Below are positions 59,201 to 64,000 of a stretch of 64,000 nt of DNA, piece by piece. The stretch is from contig PALV01000002.1 of the NCBI GenBank assembly GCA_002706685.1, forward strand, positions 248,001-312,000. The letters run 5' to 3'. The notes beneath the pieces were generated by a model. It did no database searches. It saw only the letters and a program-made list of their open reading frames with translations, and was not told the DNA's origin. How positions within the stretch are numbered: the stretch's first letter is position 1; each line of letters starts with the position of its first letter. Both the position numbers and the translations under genes were made by a program. Source of the stretch: Gammaproteobacteria bacterium (lineage in GTDB: Bacteria > Pseudomonadota > Gammaproteobacteria > Pseudomonadales > Pseudohongiellaceae).

Positions 59201-60918
59201 ACGGATCTGAGGTATATGCGCCTCTGAATGGGCTCTACACGTACAAAGAAGTCGCTCAGGCAATGAAGGACGCGCTTGGACGTGAGCAAATGTCTGGATG
59301 GTACAAGGCAATTGTTCAGGTCAACGGCTTGATCAAGGGCGGTAAAACCATCCTGTCACCCACGACGTCGGCGCGCAACTTCCAGTCGGCCATGTTTTTC
59401 TCGATCGCCAATGGTCACTTTGATCTGACGCAGGCGAAAAAGTCGATGTCGCTCATCAAGAAGTTCGACAACAAGCAGAAGCTGGCCTACGTCCAGAAAA
59501 TGAAGGATCTGGGGGTTATCTACGACGCACCCTATGCGGAAGAGATGATGGATCTGCTGCAGGAGAGCCAGGCCGATCAATTTTTCAGCAACAACAAAAC
59601 CGCAGAGGCTATCAGGGCATCATGGGACTTTGCCCGGGATGTGTATTCATTCGGTGACGACTTCTGGAAGATTATTGGCTTTGAAAACGAAAAGGCTCTG
59701 CTGCTCAAACATACGGACATGACCGTAGAGCAGGCTGAGAAGGCCGCTGCTGATCGAATCCGGAACACCTACCCAACATACTCGATGGTCGGCAAAGCGA
59801 TCCAGTGGCTGCGACGCTTCCCGCTGGTGGGCACGTTCGTCAGCTTCCCTGCTGAGATCATCCGCACGACGTTCAATATGGCCAAAACAGTCCGTCAGGA
59901 CTGGAATACGCCGGGCATGAGGCCGATCGCTGCGCGCCGGGCATTGGGCATGAGTATGGTGGCTGGGTTTGCCTACGCTGCGCAGGAAATTGCCAAGGCA
60001 ATGTTAGACATTGATGATGAGGACGAAGAGGCCATTCGTATTCAGGCGGCACCGTGGCAGAAAAACTCGAACCTGGTGATTACCGGCCGTGATGAGGATG
60101 GAAACTTGCGCTATGTCGACATCAGCTTCCTGGATCCGTACAACTACTTCAAGCGGCCAATCACAGCCATGATGCGTGATCAGCCTTTTGATGATGCGAT
60201 CGTGTCAGCTGCTGCCGATATGCTGTCACCGTTCCTTGGGACGGATATTGCAGCTGGCGCACTGATGGAGATTTATGCCAACAAGACTGCGACAGGTGGG
60301 CAGGTATTCAAGGTCCATGACAGCGTGGATCAACAGCTGCTCGATATAGCTGACCACCTGAGAAAAGCAGTGCAGCCCGGCATTGCCTCAAACCTTGAGC
60401 GGACGTGGAAAGCCATGAGGGAAGAGCGCACGGCTGGCGGCAAAAAGTATGATCTGGTCGACGAGGGGCTGGGATGGATTGGCTGGCGCGTGTCCACCCT
60501 GGATCCTCGAACCTCACTGTACTATCGCTCATTCGATTTCAGTGATGCCAAGGCTGATGCAACCAGAACGCTCTCTGAAGTGCTGAACGATCCCAACCAG
60601 GTAAGCGATCGCCAGATTGTCTCTGCCTACGAGCGATCCATGCGCATGCGCTCAGAAGCGTACCGAGACATGATAACCATGATCAACAGCTCGCGCCGAA
60701 GTGGGCTCAGCGACCAAGAGATTGCACAGGTACTGCGATCCAGCAATGTGTCCCAGGCCGATGCCAGAGCGCTGATGAGCAGCCAGATACCGCCATGGCG
60801 TCCGACACGTCAATCTGAAATGGGTGCTGTCAGAAGGGCAGAGGCGTTGATGGGACGTGAAAAGGCGATGGAGATCAGGGACCGATACCGGCGCGCGATT
60901 ACGATTTCGGCTGATTGA
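50215..60918 (+). CDS. Giant polyvalent virion protein (3567 aa)
   Basis: One uninterrupted 10.7-kb frame. In order: a short NRFxKY N-terminal motif (twice); a Gly/Ala-rich possibly membrane-active part (about 120-340); disordered and charged coiled parts (to about 1040); a C5-methyltransferase-like domain (about 1113-1260: SFFDLTGSW, ACPC with C1177, ENPVG); a pyrophosphatase-like domain (about 1390-1480); a zinc-peptidase-like region with HEWFH (1822-1826); another with HEVLGH (2237-2242); an ADP-ribosyltransferase-like domain (about 2380-2660: YHGTPYRF, GLYFAG); and a long helical C-terminal core resembling LPD-type regions. Proteins like this are thought to be ejected with the DNA and protect or reprogram the new host cell. 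Last gene of the prophage. Confidence 0.88.
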   Translation: MANRFSKYVAPTENEPQSNNNRFAKYLPQQQPVREESQGRGITGVAKDLGVSAAGGAANVVKAAGDIYGVVTGDYDNAASRAGTAGREYFNERKSPELQALEQARQEKIEAAETELGKAGVALWETIKSPSLWSSFLAEQAPMLLPVGAAGRVTGAAAGRVAANQIAGRAAARGMSEEATERAVNRFAGQSASRAGTAGAVGTGAAMHGSESGSSTYDELLDLPDEIWQENDDLQRLMADGLPFEDAKVALAERYSRQAAFGAGAVSVLTNMLPGARILESRLAGNRLTGSTTGNVVRGFVGETAQEGLEEGTGTVSTNLAVGNVDPDREWQEGVGEAVGMGAAAGPFGAVAGATNRQPQPAPSAIRVQNEPDPEPSEEVDPQPDSTNPDGSIDMITPAEYDPAPDMIEPAPYRPLRAVMNPQEQEAFDLLERERQEQMERDYEAALQQRSEQEITRANEETAKQEIIQRYTREAAPTNPAMANALLGAYIRNTPTAIDTGETEIEASNNEFQQRSNQAAVRPAPSTPDPAVDRTPMDPRIQRLQTIRKEYESAYDRGSLNETLAAVERANAEIDAFAKESFEAGTAPFYRSTAGDMYFSVTPSTRQPGKYQITTFNNTGALGDTVVDSLDEVHKEINGAHADPVPAAEAEQIMARLAKAEAEYQQRRAAFEQSQQAPAAEAAPQPARALSAADQADIERRAVEAERQAKLAKRRRVDTENDTIVRAAIKLGGIKPQWKEDITGDTKGNTNVPGVGFLFTDRGTSIDDMATKLHEAGYIPDSEMQNLGGVPWLNERLGDELAGRGKTYSLSSSKAVDEILAARDEQMEIEREMLASQREAEYAAIEAEYGPEAAELARQYDEDMDNINEDLSSEADYYEQQLQQREETAQARLDESLTDAEAAARDEQLRQADDQESRQPAEAGRRAQAAPEPDQLNLAQQTESERAQAESQTKARQQAEDQKRAQDRAKADADAERDDFRLSGSSAPSDKAASYGQNDMFTATRGSGKPAPKAGTAPEHSANDDYLAGLSPAEMREMVEAFAEADPVNADPDVTNVFAHPKKDEIVRLANKVKVYNEKHGWMTLEEAKERIAEWKDNAQQQGEDRLNYDKVVLSFFDLTGSWSKPWEEAGYQVWRFDIQNDPEMGDVNNFSSEFFGDWFGDFDGNDVYAILAACPCTDFAVSGARHFAAKDADGRTIKSVRLVKQTLAAIEYFKPAVWALENPVGRIEKLGGLPPWRLSFDPNHLGHPYTKKTLLWGRFNGDLPIAPVEPTEGSKMHQKYGGSSMRTKNARSETPEGFAYAFFQANNAVDNPVLAVHGKYDRLDKSAIEGALNAGLTPKQIDELVEDYYYMDLDDDAANQALRDAAKDPVSKAAAEVDTDPTEAQKEAGNYRKGHVSIQGLNISIENPRGSTRSGTDANGKRWENTMAHHYGYLKRTEGADGEQVDVFIGETPDSDKVFIIDQINPDNTFDEHKVMIGFESQADAVAGYKSNYGRGWKVGPVSAITMAEFKAWLADGNNAKPFSNKVIAKNKRPEKPKKAPQPAASQEAVSVSGQQKIEDLGEKIGGARKDVSIPKKPGRTQKSASKGWRGRYRISEIVAGNNTGKFAVFKKAGKGPNRPVGGWNTVFDTQQEAEDMLPVLVVGEKHWAMPARDNDGNQVYEIWRRIGNNKRVKVVDQQFPDRMAAMTYMAANAEQIIETNTTFGEADLPKPDNLKRVGAQRRQGNVDGQDFMDTFGLRGVEFGNWNNQDERQLVMNEAYDGLLDLAEVLGVPAKAIGLNGDLALAFGARGQGLSSARAHYERDKAVINLTKMQGAGALAHEWFHGLDHYFARQDGKASSEWAIDSDGTRTLNARLKSDGDFVSHGFKRSGSGVRPELREAYEKLIRTMFSKAENYVKDTQRADDFVARTREDLAEQLDRLRADLSEQKDPKYWKRKNKPASAEQLAEFDTIAKKFLAGEMLETETRQNTNSRSKWSFRWSNDALDKISEIYKDVRGSTGFDKTKQNGVLDSLRRYMGRYSERLRMLADAQKNPEGVKSVPTDFAMSARELDQGRGEDYWTTPHEMAARAFQGYVEDKIAEQGGRSPFLNYAPENAAIETPWGWKPPYPRGDERKAINKEFDNFVSELRTRETESGIALFSRNPVGASMSAANAKSLVSAIASRFQNAPDVIVVQSIDDQRIPEAVRLEDARQRSRGAVGSPGGAYHQGKAYIILDGVSKLDGETDAQALFRVFAHEVLGHAGLRGLFQEDLKKVLNLVAVKRSDDMKRISKQYGLDRKNQKDRMIAAEEVLAEIAQTNPTNDLVTQAIEAIRQALRKLFSLLPRSVQDSLGNNAFADWITGMSDAEIINRFIVPAREYIRGGQADPAGDAVPAFQRAYHGTPYRFDRFSIDAIGTGEGAQAYGWGLYFAGKREVAEYYRDMVVGNNDDLFDNYDQLPADARAIYDEYSERLEDDPDLANEFREKMEEVGYTFDTDMYGDPVGLRKIGEGNIYESSIPEDSDLLDWDLPLTKQPDSVKGKLQGVPGVSSTDTGRDIYEAIRAGYMGMQHRGEKQASMYLNSLGIPGLRYLDGNSRFSAGGEIIAIWQGDQKNIADKPTGKWFARVRRDSDGSKTSMPLASKAEAQAWADNEINGGSYNYVIWDESRVTVEAVNDELLQAEAAASDDTAAFSRAATMDLPRAERQSEWAQENRRLREQDTALWQKAKTLLRKYFAPGGLLPESVFNEKIARDGKLGVVEITVQDLVRSLEDAIQKDYGLKANRMTENQMRKISDALAGKVTDQIRDNTRTAIVAMRQYMDHLSGQYAQMLWQQVQDMQAQGVNDDVLAAKVDLLNTILTNQGEYVHRSYQVFDDPDWYKNVDESVVDNARQYLIRRYQEANPGARRSDAQARAEVILSDILKNDTAYDSMESFIKESKLGAKDLSILKRRKDIAPEIRALMGEYIDPRINFAKSATKMGRLIFNQKFLDKVREQGMGVFLFDEATRPPGTEQIAADGSEVYAPLNGLYTYKEVAQAMKDALGREQMSGWYKAIVQVNGLIKGGKTILSPTTSARNFQSAMFFSIANGHFDLTQAKKSMSLIKKFDNKQKLAYVQKMKDLGVIYDAPYAEEMMDLLQESQADQFFSNNKTAEAIRASWDFARDVYSFGDDFWKIIGFENEKALLLKHTDMTVEQAEKAAADRIRNTYPTYSMVGKAIQWLRRFPLVGTFVSFPAEIIRTTFNMAKTVRQDWNTPGMRPIAARRALGMSMVAGFAYAAQEIAKAMLDIDDEDEEAIRIQAAPWQKNSNLVITGRDEDGNLRYVDISFLDPYNYFKRPITAMMRDQPFDDAIVSAAADMLSPFLGTDIAAGALMEIYANKTATGGQVFKVHDSVDQQLLDIADHLRKAVQPGIASNLERTWKAMREERTAGGKKYDLVDEGLGWIGWRVSTLDPRTSLYYRSFDFSDAKADATRTLSEVLNDPNQVSDRQIVSAYERSMRMRSEAYRDMITMINSSRRSGLSDQEIAQVLRSSNVSQADARALMSSQIPPWRPTRQSEMGAVRRAEALMGREKAMEIRDRYRRAITISAD

Positions 60919-60926
60919 TTGGCAAG

Positions 60927-60971
60927 TCCCGCAAAATTCCCCACACAAACTCTTGCGGGAGTTTTGCGGGA
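60927..60971. repeat. GCGGGA repeats near attR (candidate arm sites)
   Basis: GCGGGAGTTTTGCGGGA at 60955-60971 matches the site near attL at 16 of 17 positions; an inverted TCCCGC lies at 60927-60932. Together CCCGCAAAA (60929-60937) and TTTTGCGGG (60962-60970) form a hairpin that could also end the late transcript. The 93 bp to the core hold nothing else clear. Confidence 0.6.
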
Positions 60972-61064
60972 GGTTGTAGTGCATACAGGTTCATTGTGGT
61001 GCAAAAACAGGCAACGGGCGCACTCAAAATGATTTACAAAACAATTACTTAACAACTAGCTCCA

Positions 61065-61113
61065 TGACTACGAATCAGGTGGTCGCATGTTCGAATCATG
61101 CCGGGTGCGCCAT
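61065..61113 (+). repeat. attR core (49 bp)
   Basis: Exact copy of 5604-5652, covering the 3' part of tRNA-Arg. Only the 3' part is present here, so it is not a functional tRNA. It marks the right end of the prophage. Confidence 0.95.
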
Positions 61114-61120
61114 ATTGAAA

Positions 61121-61159
61121 TAAAAAGGGGACGTAGCCTTTGGCTACGTCCCCTTTTTA
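61121..61159 (+). terminator. Perfect 18-bp hairpin, original tRNA-Arg terminator
   Basis: Arms 61121-61138 and 61142-61159 (GGGGACGTAGCC with GGCTACGTCCCC, plus the flanking A and T runs) around a TTT loop; followed by T residues in both directions. Before integration it would lie directly after tRNA-Arg, so it is probably that gene's terminator, now 55 kb away. Confidence 0.85.
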
Positions 61160-61728
61160 CTTTCACTTCTGCCGTATCCTGGCTACGAGAGAACTGCCCA
61201 TGTTCGACAAAACGCACCGCGTTTTGGACGCCCGCCAGGGCGCCCCGCAGGGGTGAGTAATCCGCTACAGCGGATTACGAATCAATCATGCCGCCTCCAT
61301 CTCACGCAGCGCTCAAATGTGATTCATCGCACAAATCCCTCTATTAGCCATATGTCTAATTGTCACAACCGTTTGAATCTGCACATATTCGGCAATTGCT
61401 CTAAACCTCAGCGGCATCTAATAAGCAAGTGGGCAATATATTCGACTACACCCGTAGGGCGGTAGCGTGCCTAGTTCTTAGGAAATAGTGCGCATGTGAA
61501 CCTAACCGATAGCACAGGCGCAGGCTGAATTGCGGAAAGAGTAACGGGTCCGAGAAATAGTTTTGTCGACTAGGAGGGTTAGGACGGCAAATTAAGAAAG
61601 GATCGTATTGAGATAGTGTGCAGTGACTTTGAGATTCTGAGCGTGCGCACAATACAGCTACAGGTCGGCAGAGGCAGCGAGTTTTATACAGTAAGATACT
61701 GAGCTAACGGTGAACATGGGGGAGTATT
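61160..61728. other. Gene-free stretch right of the prophage
   Basis: No frame on either strand here is supported. The first 120 bp hold the hairpin cluster at 61209-61277. The rest is AT-richer and without clear repeats; the last 30 bp hold GGGGGAG, the ribosome site of the next gene. It may contain remnants of older insertions. Confidence 0.5.
61209..61277. repeat. Cluster of four consecutive perfect hairpins
   Basis: AAAACGC-ACC-GCGTTTT (61209-61225), CGCCC-GCCA-GGGCG (61229-61242), CCCC-GCA-GGGG (61243-61253) and TAATCCGCT-AC-AGCGGATTA (61258-61277) follow each other with almost no gap. The pattern suggests a dispersed intergenic repeat (REP/MITE-like) of the host; similar runs are familiar to me from other gammaproteobacterial intergenic regions. 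Confidence 0.65.
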
Positions 61729-63345
61729 GTGCTTGTCTATGCAAATGAAATTGAGCTGATTGGGGACAATCCAGCCCTTCAAGTGCTCCGAGGTATATCA
61801 GGCTGGTTATCTGAAAAATTGGATGAACGTGTAGTCATTCGAGACATAACAACACCCGGAGAACGTACAGGCGGAACCCCGAGAGCTTACTTGAGGACGG
61901 ATAGAGCAATTGCAGATACCTTCCGGCTGTATTCGTGGGTGCTTAAGCATTCTGACCCGAACGTCACAGGCAGGCAGTGGGTTACGGAACTTGGACTAAA
62001 AGACGAAAATGGTGGTCCAGCCCATTTCTCGTGCGTCGTTTATACGGAAGAGCAAAGCATTCTCGTATCTGACCCCGTTCAGGCGAGCCGACCTCGCGTT
62101 ATAAAGTTCATTTTTGCGAACGTGCAAGATGAACCAAACGTTCAGTTCTCACCTGGCAGCATCGGATCGGCCGTTAAGTGGGTGGGGGACGGCTTAGACT
62201 CGTACCGTGGCCTCTTGGCGGACATTAACAATTCATCGCGTAATTACCCTCTGGTACTTGTTAGCCCCGACAATGATGGTAGTTACACGGTTGATCCGCA
62301 AAGGCTGCAAAACATGTTGTTTGGTTTGGCACAGGTTGTTGGTGCCTCCAAAGACTTCAACAGCTACGACATGGCGGAGGTCCTTGGTCGCGAGTATTCT
62401 GCGTGGTCTGGTGCGGTCAATATCATTCGCGTGCCTCACAGAGATGGCAGGATTTTTACGCACAGGATCCTACCCAGAGACATTCCCGCCGAGATTGATA
62501 CTCCACATAAAAAAGAGTGCTTAATCTTGGGGCGTGTCAGCCACAACACCAACATCCCAAGACAACGAAACCGAATAAGGCCCGAGGGCGTTAGAAATCT
62601 TTCGGCTAAATTGAGGCTGGAAAGACGGATCGCCGACTTGGCTGAAAAGCCAGATGATACGTTACGAGATGAGCTCGGGATGGTCTACGATGAATTATCC
62701 CAACTCAGCGCTGACCTCGATCATGCACAGCAACAAAAAGAGAGCTTGGAGTTCACGTTGCTGGAAAGTGAGGAGAAAGTTCAAGATCTCGAAAAACAAA
62801 TCAAGCAAAGCGCATACATCAACAGCCAGAGAAGCGAAATCACTGTAGACTTGCCTAAAGATGAGGAAACTGTCAGAGACTTAATCAAGGTCGCGGGGGA
62901 CTCGAAAGGCCCAAGCCCTGAAGAGTGTTTGAACTTACTTGCAAAAGTGTACCCAAAGCGTCTCGTAGTTCTGCCTTCAGCCGTGGAAAGCGCCAGGGAG
63001 GTCAGTTCGTTTGCTCAAAATCGGCGGCTCTTAGACATGTTGAACCGTCTAGTAACAGAATACCTACCCGCCTATCTCAAAGGCGGAGACACTGACGCTC
63101 GTGCGACGTTTACTAATAATGAATTTTCCGCGAGAGAATCTGATACTGTTGCCAACAACAAACAATATTTGGGCTATCGAAAGTTTGATGTTGATGGGCG
63201 GGAAGTCGAAATGCTTAAGCATCTAAAGGTCGGCGTTGCGGATGATCCAAAATCGACGATTCGCGTGCATTTTGAGATTGATCAAGCATCAGAGCGTGTA
63301 TTGATAGGTCACTGCGGTAAACACCTTCCGCTGCCCGGTAGGTAA
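61729..63345 (+). CDS. Unrecognised 538-aa protein with central coiled coil
   Basis: Not recognised. A 538-residue soluble protein: a globular N-terminal part to about 280 (ending HRILPRDIPAE), a coiled coil about 290-365 (LSADLDHAQQQKESLEFTLLE), then a C-terminal domain whose end (KHLKVGVADDPKSTIRVHFEID, then VLIGHCGKHL) resembles small beta folds of toxin-like or Sm-like proteins. GTG 61729 has GGGGGAG four bases upstream. Codon use and AT content differ from the SUF genes, suggesting acquisition. A role in defence is possible given the neighbours, but only a guess. Confidence 0.75.
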   Translation: MLVYANEIELIGDNPALQVLRGISGWLSEKLDERVVIRDITTPGERTGGTPRAYLRTDRAIADTFRLYSWVLKHSDPNVTGRQWVTELGLKDENGGPAHFSCVVYTEEQSILVSDPVQASRPRVIKFIFANVQDEPNVQFSPGSIGSAVKWVGDGLDSYRGLLADINNSSRNYPLVLVSPDNDGSYTVDPQRLQNMLFGLAQVVGASKDFNSYDMAEVLGREYSAWSGAVNIIRVPHRDGRIFTHRILPRDIPAEIDTPHKKECLILGRVSHNTNIPRQRNRIRPEGVRNLSAKLRLERRIADLAEKPDDTLRDELGMVYDELSQLSADLDHAQQQKESLEFTLLESEEKVQDLEKQIKQSAYINSQRSEITVDLPKDEETVRDLIKVAGDSKGPSPEECLNLLAKVYPKRLVVLPSAVESAREVSSFAQNRRLLDMLNRLVTEYLPAYLKGGDTDARATFTNNEFSARESDTVANNKQYLGYRKFDVDGREVEMLKHLKVGVADDPKSTIRVHFEIDQASERVLIGHCGKHLPLPGR

Positions 63346-63361
63346 GCGAGGTGAAGCTGCC

Positions 63362-63460
63362 GCCCAACAAATCGCTGTAGTGGGCATCTGACTGGTTACC
63401 CATTTTCGCTACTGCAAAAACGGGTGACGCCTCGAATGCCTCTGAGCTCAGGCGTTAAAT
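63362..63460 (+). other. Integron attC-like recombination site
   Basis: The 99 bp begin with GCCCAAC (R'' consensus RYYYAAC) and end with GTTAAAT (R' consensus GTTRRRY). Between them are nested arms: GGCAT/ATGCC and GTTACCC-A-TTTT with AAAA-AC-GGGTGAC around a 9-base loop. Size, boundary sevenmers, imperfect fold and its place directly after one gene and 5 bp before the next start all fit an attC. The pairing of outer boxes is weak, as happens where R' comes from the next cassette. Confidence 0.6.
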
Positions 63461-63465
63461 TACTT

Positions 63466-64000
63466 ATGGAAAAAGTAGCGATATTTTTAAGAAAGTCTGA
63501 GGCCGAGAATCGATTTCGCCAGGTTATACTCGGTAGCTTCAATGTTCATGACTTCTCTGAGATTATGATTTGCAGCGGTTTCTTTCAGGAGCGCGGTAAA
63601 TATTATGCGTCTGACTGTTTCAAATCAGCTGCGCCTCTACTTGTATGTCACAGAAAGGTTTCGGTGGTAGGTGTCTACAACGGCATATGGAAAGGTGATT
63701 TCGACAGATTCTCCAGTGAGATCGGTCAGATTAAATGTCCATGCGGAGTGTCAATGCATGTGGCTAAGCGAAGGATCAAACGATACCACTGGCATGCAAA
63801 AATTTTTATAGCATCGGATGACGATGGACCGCAGCTGGGTGTTATTGGGAGCAGCAATATAACCAGTAGGGCTTTTGGTATTACAAAATCATGGAATTTT
63901 GAAGCTGACGCAATACTGTGGAACTCTGCTAACCCCGCAGCCGACGCGGTGATGGGGGAGATATTCGAATCTGTCACTGACAACAACGCTAGCAGCGTGA
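63466..64000 (+). CDS. Phospholipase-D-fold protein, 5' part (runs off the right edge)
   Basis: The frame starts at ATG 63466 and is open to the window end (178 residues seen). HWHAKIFIAS (H110, K112) and VIGSSNITSRAFG (G128-N131) form the HxK...GSxN motif of the PLD superfamily. The N-terminal part (MEKVAIFLRK, EIMICSGFFQERGKYY) resembles PLD-like nucleases of restriction or defence loci. No ribosome site is seen between the attC-like R' box and the ATG. Truncated; the second HxK motif, if any, lies beyond. Confidence 0.78.
   Translation, partial: MEKVAIFLRKSEAENRFRQVILGSFNVHDFSEIMICSGFFQERGKYYASDCFKSAAPLLVCHRKVSVVGVYNGIWKGDFDRFSSEIGQIKCPCGVSMHVAKRRIKRYHWHAKIFIASDDDGPQLGVIGSSNITSRAFGITKSWNFEADAILWNSANPAADAVMGEIFESVTDNNASSV

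Larger units (their letters stand above)
5604..61113. mobile_element. Complete-looking lambdoid/podoviral prophage, 55.5 kb
   Basis: Bounded by 49-bp direct repeats in and from tRNA-Arg, with the integrase beside attL. Gene order is lambda-like: integration, recombination, leftward early genes, immunity, replication, antiterminator, lysis, packaging, head, tail. Head and tail genes resemble short-tailed phages (portal, gp10-like stabiliser, internal virion proteins, one giant polyvalent protein); no tape-measure or sheath gene was recognised. I saw no frameshifted or truncated core gene, so it may be inducible. Confidence 0.93.

Noticed and set aside
61499..61586. A second attC-like pair (ACCTAAC and GTTAGGA) upstream of the 538-aa gene
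   Set aside because: The right box breaks the GTTRRRY consensus at its last base and the interior shows no convincing nested pairing.

Overview
The window is a chromosome segment of a gammaproteobacterium (SUF-type Fe-S operon, tRNA-Arg, Sel1 proteins; moderately GC-rich, Shine-Dalgarno starts) carrying one complete-looking 55.5-kb lambdoid prophage with podovirus-type structural genes. Genus cannot be fixed from the sequence; several host features would suit a marine lineage, but that is only a guess.

Host left flank (1-5603): the 3' end of sufD, then sufS, an A-type carrier, sufT and sufE on the + strand, with a 121-bp imperfect palindrome between the carrier gene and sufT. Three short Sel1-repeat secreted proteins follow on the - strand, then tRNA-Arg(ACG). 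The prophage is integrated in that tRNA: a 49-bp core (5604-5652) recurs exactly at 61065-61113, and the tRNA is rebuilt intact at attL. Paired GCGGGA repeats near both ends look like integrase arm sites.

Prophage left arm (5.7-19.9 kb, - strand): a leftward early operon whose genes mostly overlap by 4 nt. In transcription order it holds a small membrane protein, small ORFs, RecT, YqaJ-type exonuclease, a DUF1351-like protein, a DnaQ-like exonuclease, a DUF2303-like protein, small Zn and sigma-region-4-like proteins, a C5 DNA methyltransferase, a helicase-methyltransferase fusion, a possible Cys-protease-fold protein, an ASCH protein, a possible excisionase and the integrase. Immunity region (19.97-21.5 kb): a LexA/CI-type repressor with an accessory gene, a Cro/YdaS-like regulator, and two operator clusters with consensus TAAAACA-N3-TGTTTTA over the leftward and rightward promoters. 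Right early arm (21.5-26.5 kb): a CII-like gene, then about 830 bp without a credible gene but crowded with perfect stem-loops, GNRA-type loops and a potential loop-loop kissing pair (best candidate here for an undescribed structured RNA), a small Zn protein, DUF1376-type and P-like replication proteins with ori-like repeats, nin-region nucleases, and a probable Q antiterminator followed directly by a promoter and a terminator.

Late region (26.6-60.9 kb): lysis genes (holin candidate, SleB-type hydrolase, class-3 lipase, lipoprotein), a phage tRNA with initiator-tRNA hallmarks lying inside the 5' end of the terminase small-subunit reading frame, terminase, portal, scaffold, capsid, connectors, fibres, a J-like tail protein, internal virion proteins, one lipoprotein gene on the opposite strand, and a 3567-residue polyvalent protein containing cytosine-methyltransferase-like, pyrophosphatase-like, two zinc-peptidase-like and ADP-ribosyltransferase-like regions.

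Right flank (61.1-64 kb): the tRNA terminator hairpin now stranded 55 kb from its gene, a cluster of short hairpins, an unrecognised 538-residue coiled-coil protein, a sequence with the layout of an integron attC site, and the start of a phospholipase-D-fold gene running off the window. This looks like a second, older layer of acquired DNA.
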